Shown here in pieces: positions 33,392 through 34,162 of a DNA stretch of 34,162 nucleotides (its first letter is position 1; each line of letters starts with the position of its first letter). The DNA lies in contig JAOUAE010000001.1 of the NCBI GenBank assembly GCA_029861085.1, positions 1-34,162 on the forward strand. The letters run 5' to 3'. The notes below the pieces were generated by a model. The model had not been told where the DNA came from, made no database searches, and saw only the letters and a list, made by a program, of their open reading frames with translations. Source of the stretch: Candidatus Nitrosopumilus sp. Lineage in GTDB: Archaea > Thermoproteota > Nitrososphaeria > Nitrososphaerales > Nitrosopumilaceae. A program made the position numbers and the translations under genes.

Positions 33392-34162
33392 CGTGCCCTG
33401 GATTATATCTCAAAATTGCTCCTATCTTTCCGAGACTGGCAAGCATAGTTCCATGTTCTGCACTTCCAGAAATAACCTCCAACTGTGTCCCAGTTTTTGC
33501 TGCAAGTATTTCTAGATAATCTACAATATCTTGCTCGTTGACCTCCACTTCCATTGAGTTACATTCGGGGCACGGATTGTTTCGGTATTCTGTTTTTTTT
33601 GGAATTACTAGTGGTCGTTCTAAAATATCCTCTTGGGCATGTTGACATCTTTTGCATATCCCTTCAACTCTGTTCAAATTTGTATTATCTGTGATGATTA
33701 GAGTTTTCACAACATTGTTTTTCAGATATTCGATAACCTCTTGCAATCCGTAGGATCCTTTTCCGGTATTGGAATTTATTTCTCTGAATAAATCTTCGAT
33801 AAGTTTTTTTTCTTCCACCATTCTAAAATTTCCTAAAATATCTGCAGATTTTGCAAATGCTTCTCTGATTCCTTCTGCGCCTGAATATGACGCGTCAATT
33901 GTATTTATGATGTTATTTTGTAATCTGTATTCTAGATAGTTGCCATTAATGAAATCTTCTTTTGTAGGTCCCGGACCTGAAATTATCAATCCCTTCACTG
34001 GGTAAATATCAATAAAATATTCTCTTGTAGTCTGAGCTACTCTGTTGTAAAAATAACTCAATTCCATTTCTCTAAGTTTTTGAAATCTTTTTGCAGATTG
34101 TCCGCCTTGTCTGTGTTTTCCTGCTACACCTGAACCGGTTTGAGATAACACTTCAATCTTAT
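33384..34162 (-). CDS. prf1: Archaeal peptide chain release factor aRF1 (N-terminus beyond window)
   Basis: About 259 C-terminal residues of a protein of about 410. GKHRQGGQSAKRF contains the GGQ tripeptide that triggers peptide release on the ribosome; the NIKS codon-recognition domain lies outside the window. The end of the domain shows CKRC and CPECNS, a small zinc-binding insert found in many archaeal copies, and GKIGAILRY at the C-terminus. The frame is open to the window end; the GTG at 34151 is internal. Confidence 0.95.
   Translation of the reverse strand, partial: KIEVLSQTGSGVAGKHRQGGQSAKRFQKLREMELSYFYNRVAQTTREYFIDIYPVKGLIISGPGPTKEDFINGNYLEYRLQNNIINTIDASYSGAEGIREAFAKSADILGNFRMVEEKKLIEDLFREINSNTGKGSYGLQEVIEYLKNNVVKTLIITDNTNLNRVEGICKRCQHAQEDILERPLVIPKKTEYRNNPCPECNSMEVEVNEQDIVDYLEILAAKTGTQLEVISGSAEHGTMLASLGKIGAILRYNPGHAK

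Overview
The window looks like an AT-rich ammonia-oxidising archaeon of the Nitrosopumilus type (Thaumarchaeota/Nitrososphaerota). The signs are an archaeal class-I release factor (aRF1), a cupredoxin with a PEFG-type C-terminal sorting signal, a DUF6659-like protein, an XPD-like Fe-S helicase, TATA boxes about 25 bases upstream of many start codons (leaderless transcripts), and many tiny CxxC proteins. No rRNA, tRNA, CRISPR array or intact transposon was found.

Layout. 1-602: 3' part of a surface cupredoxin gene. 805-5791 (minus): a compact tryptophan operon, trpE-trpG-trpD-trpC-trpB, with overlapping genes but no trpF or trpA. It diverges from a small zinc-binding gene across a perfect palindrome. 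5885-10097 (plus): small zinc protein, large SF2 helicase with a C-terminal cysteine cluster (MrfA/YprA/Hrq1-like), a hypothetical protein and a PD-(D/E)XK nuclease, together a plausible DNA-repair or DNA-processing set. 10.1-20.1 kb: an accessory-looking stretch of small hypothetical, zinc-ribbon and single-membrane-span genes, with a rhodanese, a DUF6659-like protein, a DUF922-like protein lacking a zinc ligand, a GIY-YIG protein and two structured intergenic elements. 20.16-21.84 kb: XPD/DinG-like helicase whose only possible starts are non-standard codons. 22.5-24.2 kb: ilvD (branched-chain amino acid synthesis) behind its own palindrome. 24.4-29.9 kb: a variable segment with a decayed type I restriction HsdM tail, a NERD-domain protein, several mini zinc proteins (two apparently broken), five 18-bp palindromic tandem repeats in front of a class III nucleotidyl-cyclase-like gene, and an AAA+-like protein without a Walker A motif. 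30.6-34.2 kb: two UspA paralogues, a zinc ribbon, a membrane-anchored extracellular protein, a HIT hydrolase and the C-terminal part of aRF1.

How the parts relate. The trp operon and ilvD are core anabolism, each with a dyad next to its promoter that suggests local repressors. The helicases and nucleases suggest DNA maintenance. The HsdM relic, nonsense or frameshifted mini-genes and isolated hairpins mark 24-29 kb as a zone of gain and decay. The observations most worth following up are the palindromic repeat array at the cyclase gene, the helicase-nuclease cassette, the Walker A-less AAA protein, the non-canonical helicase start and the hairpin elements.
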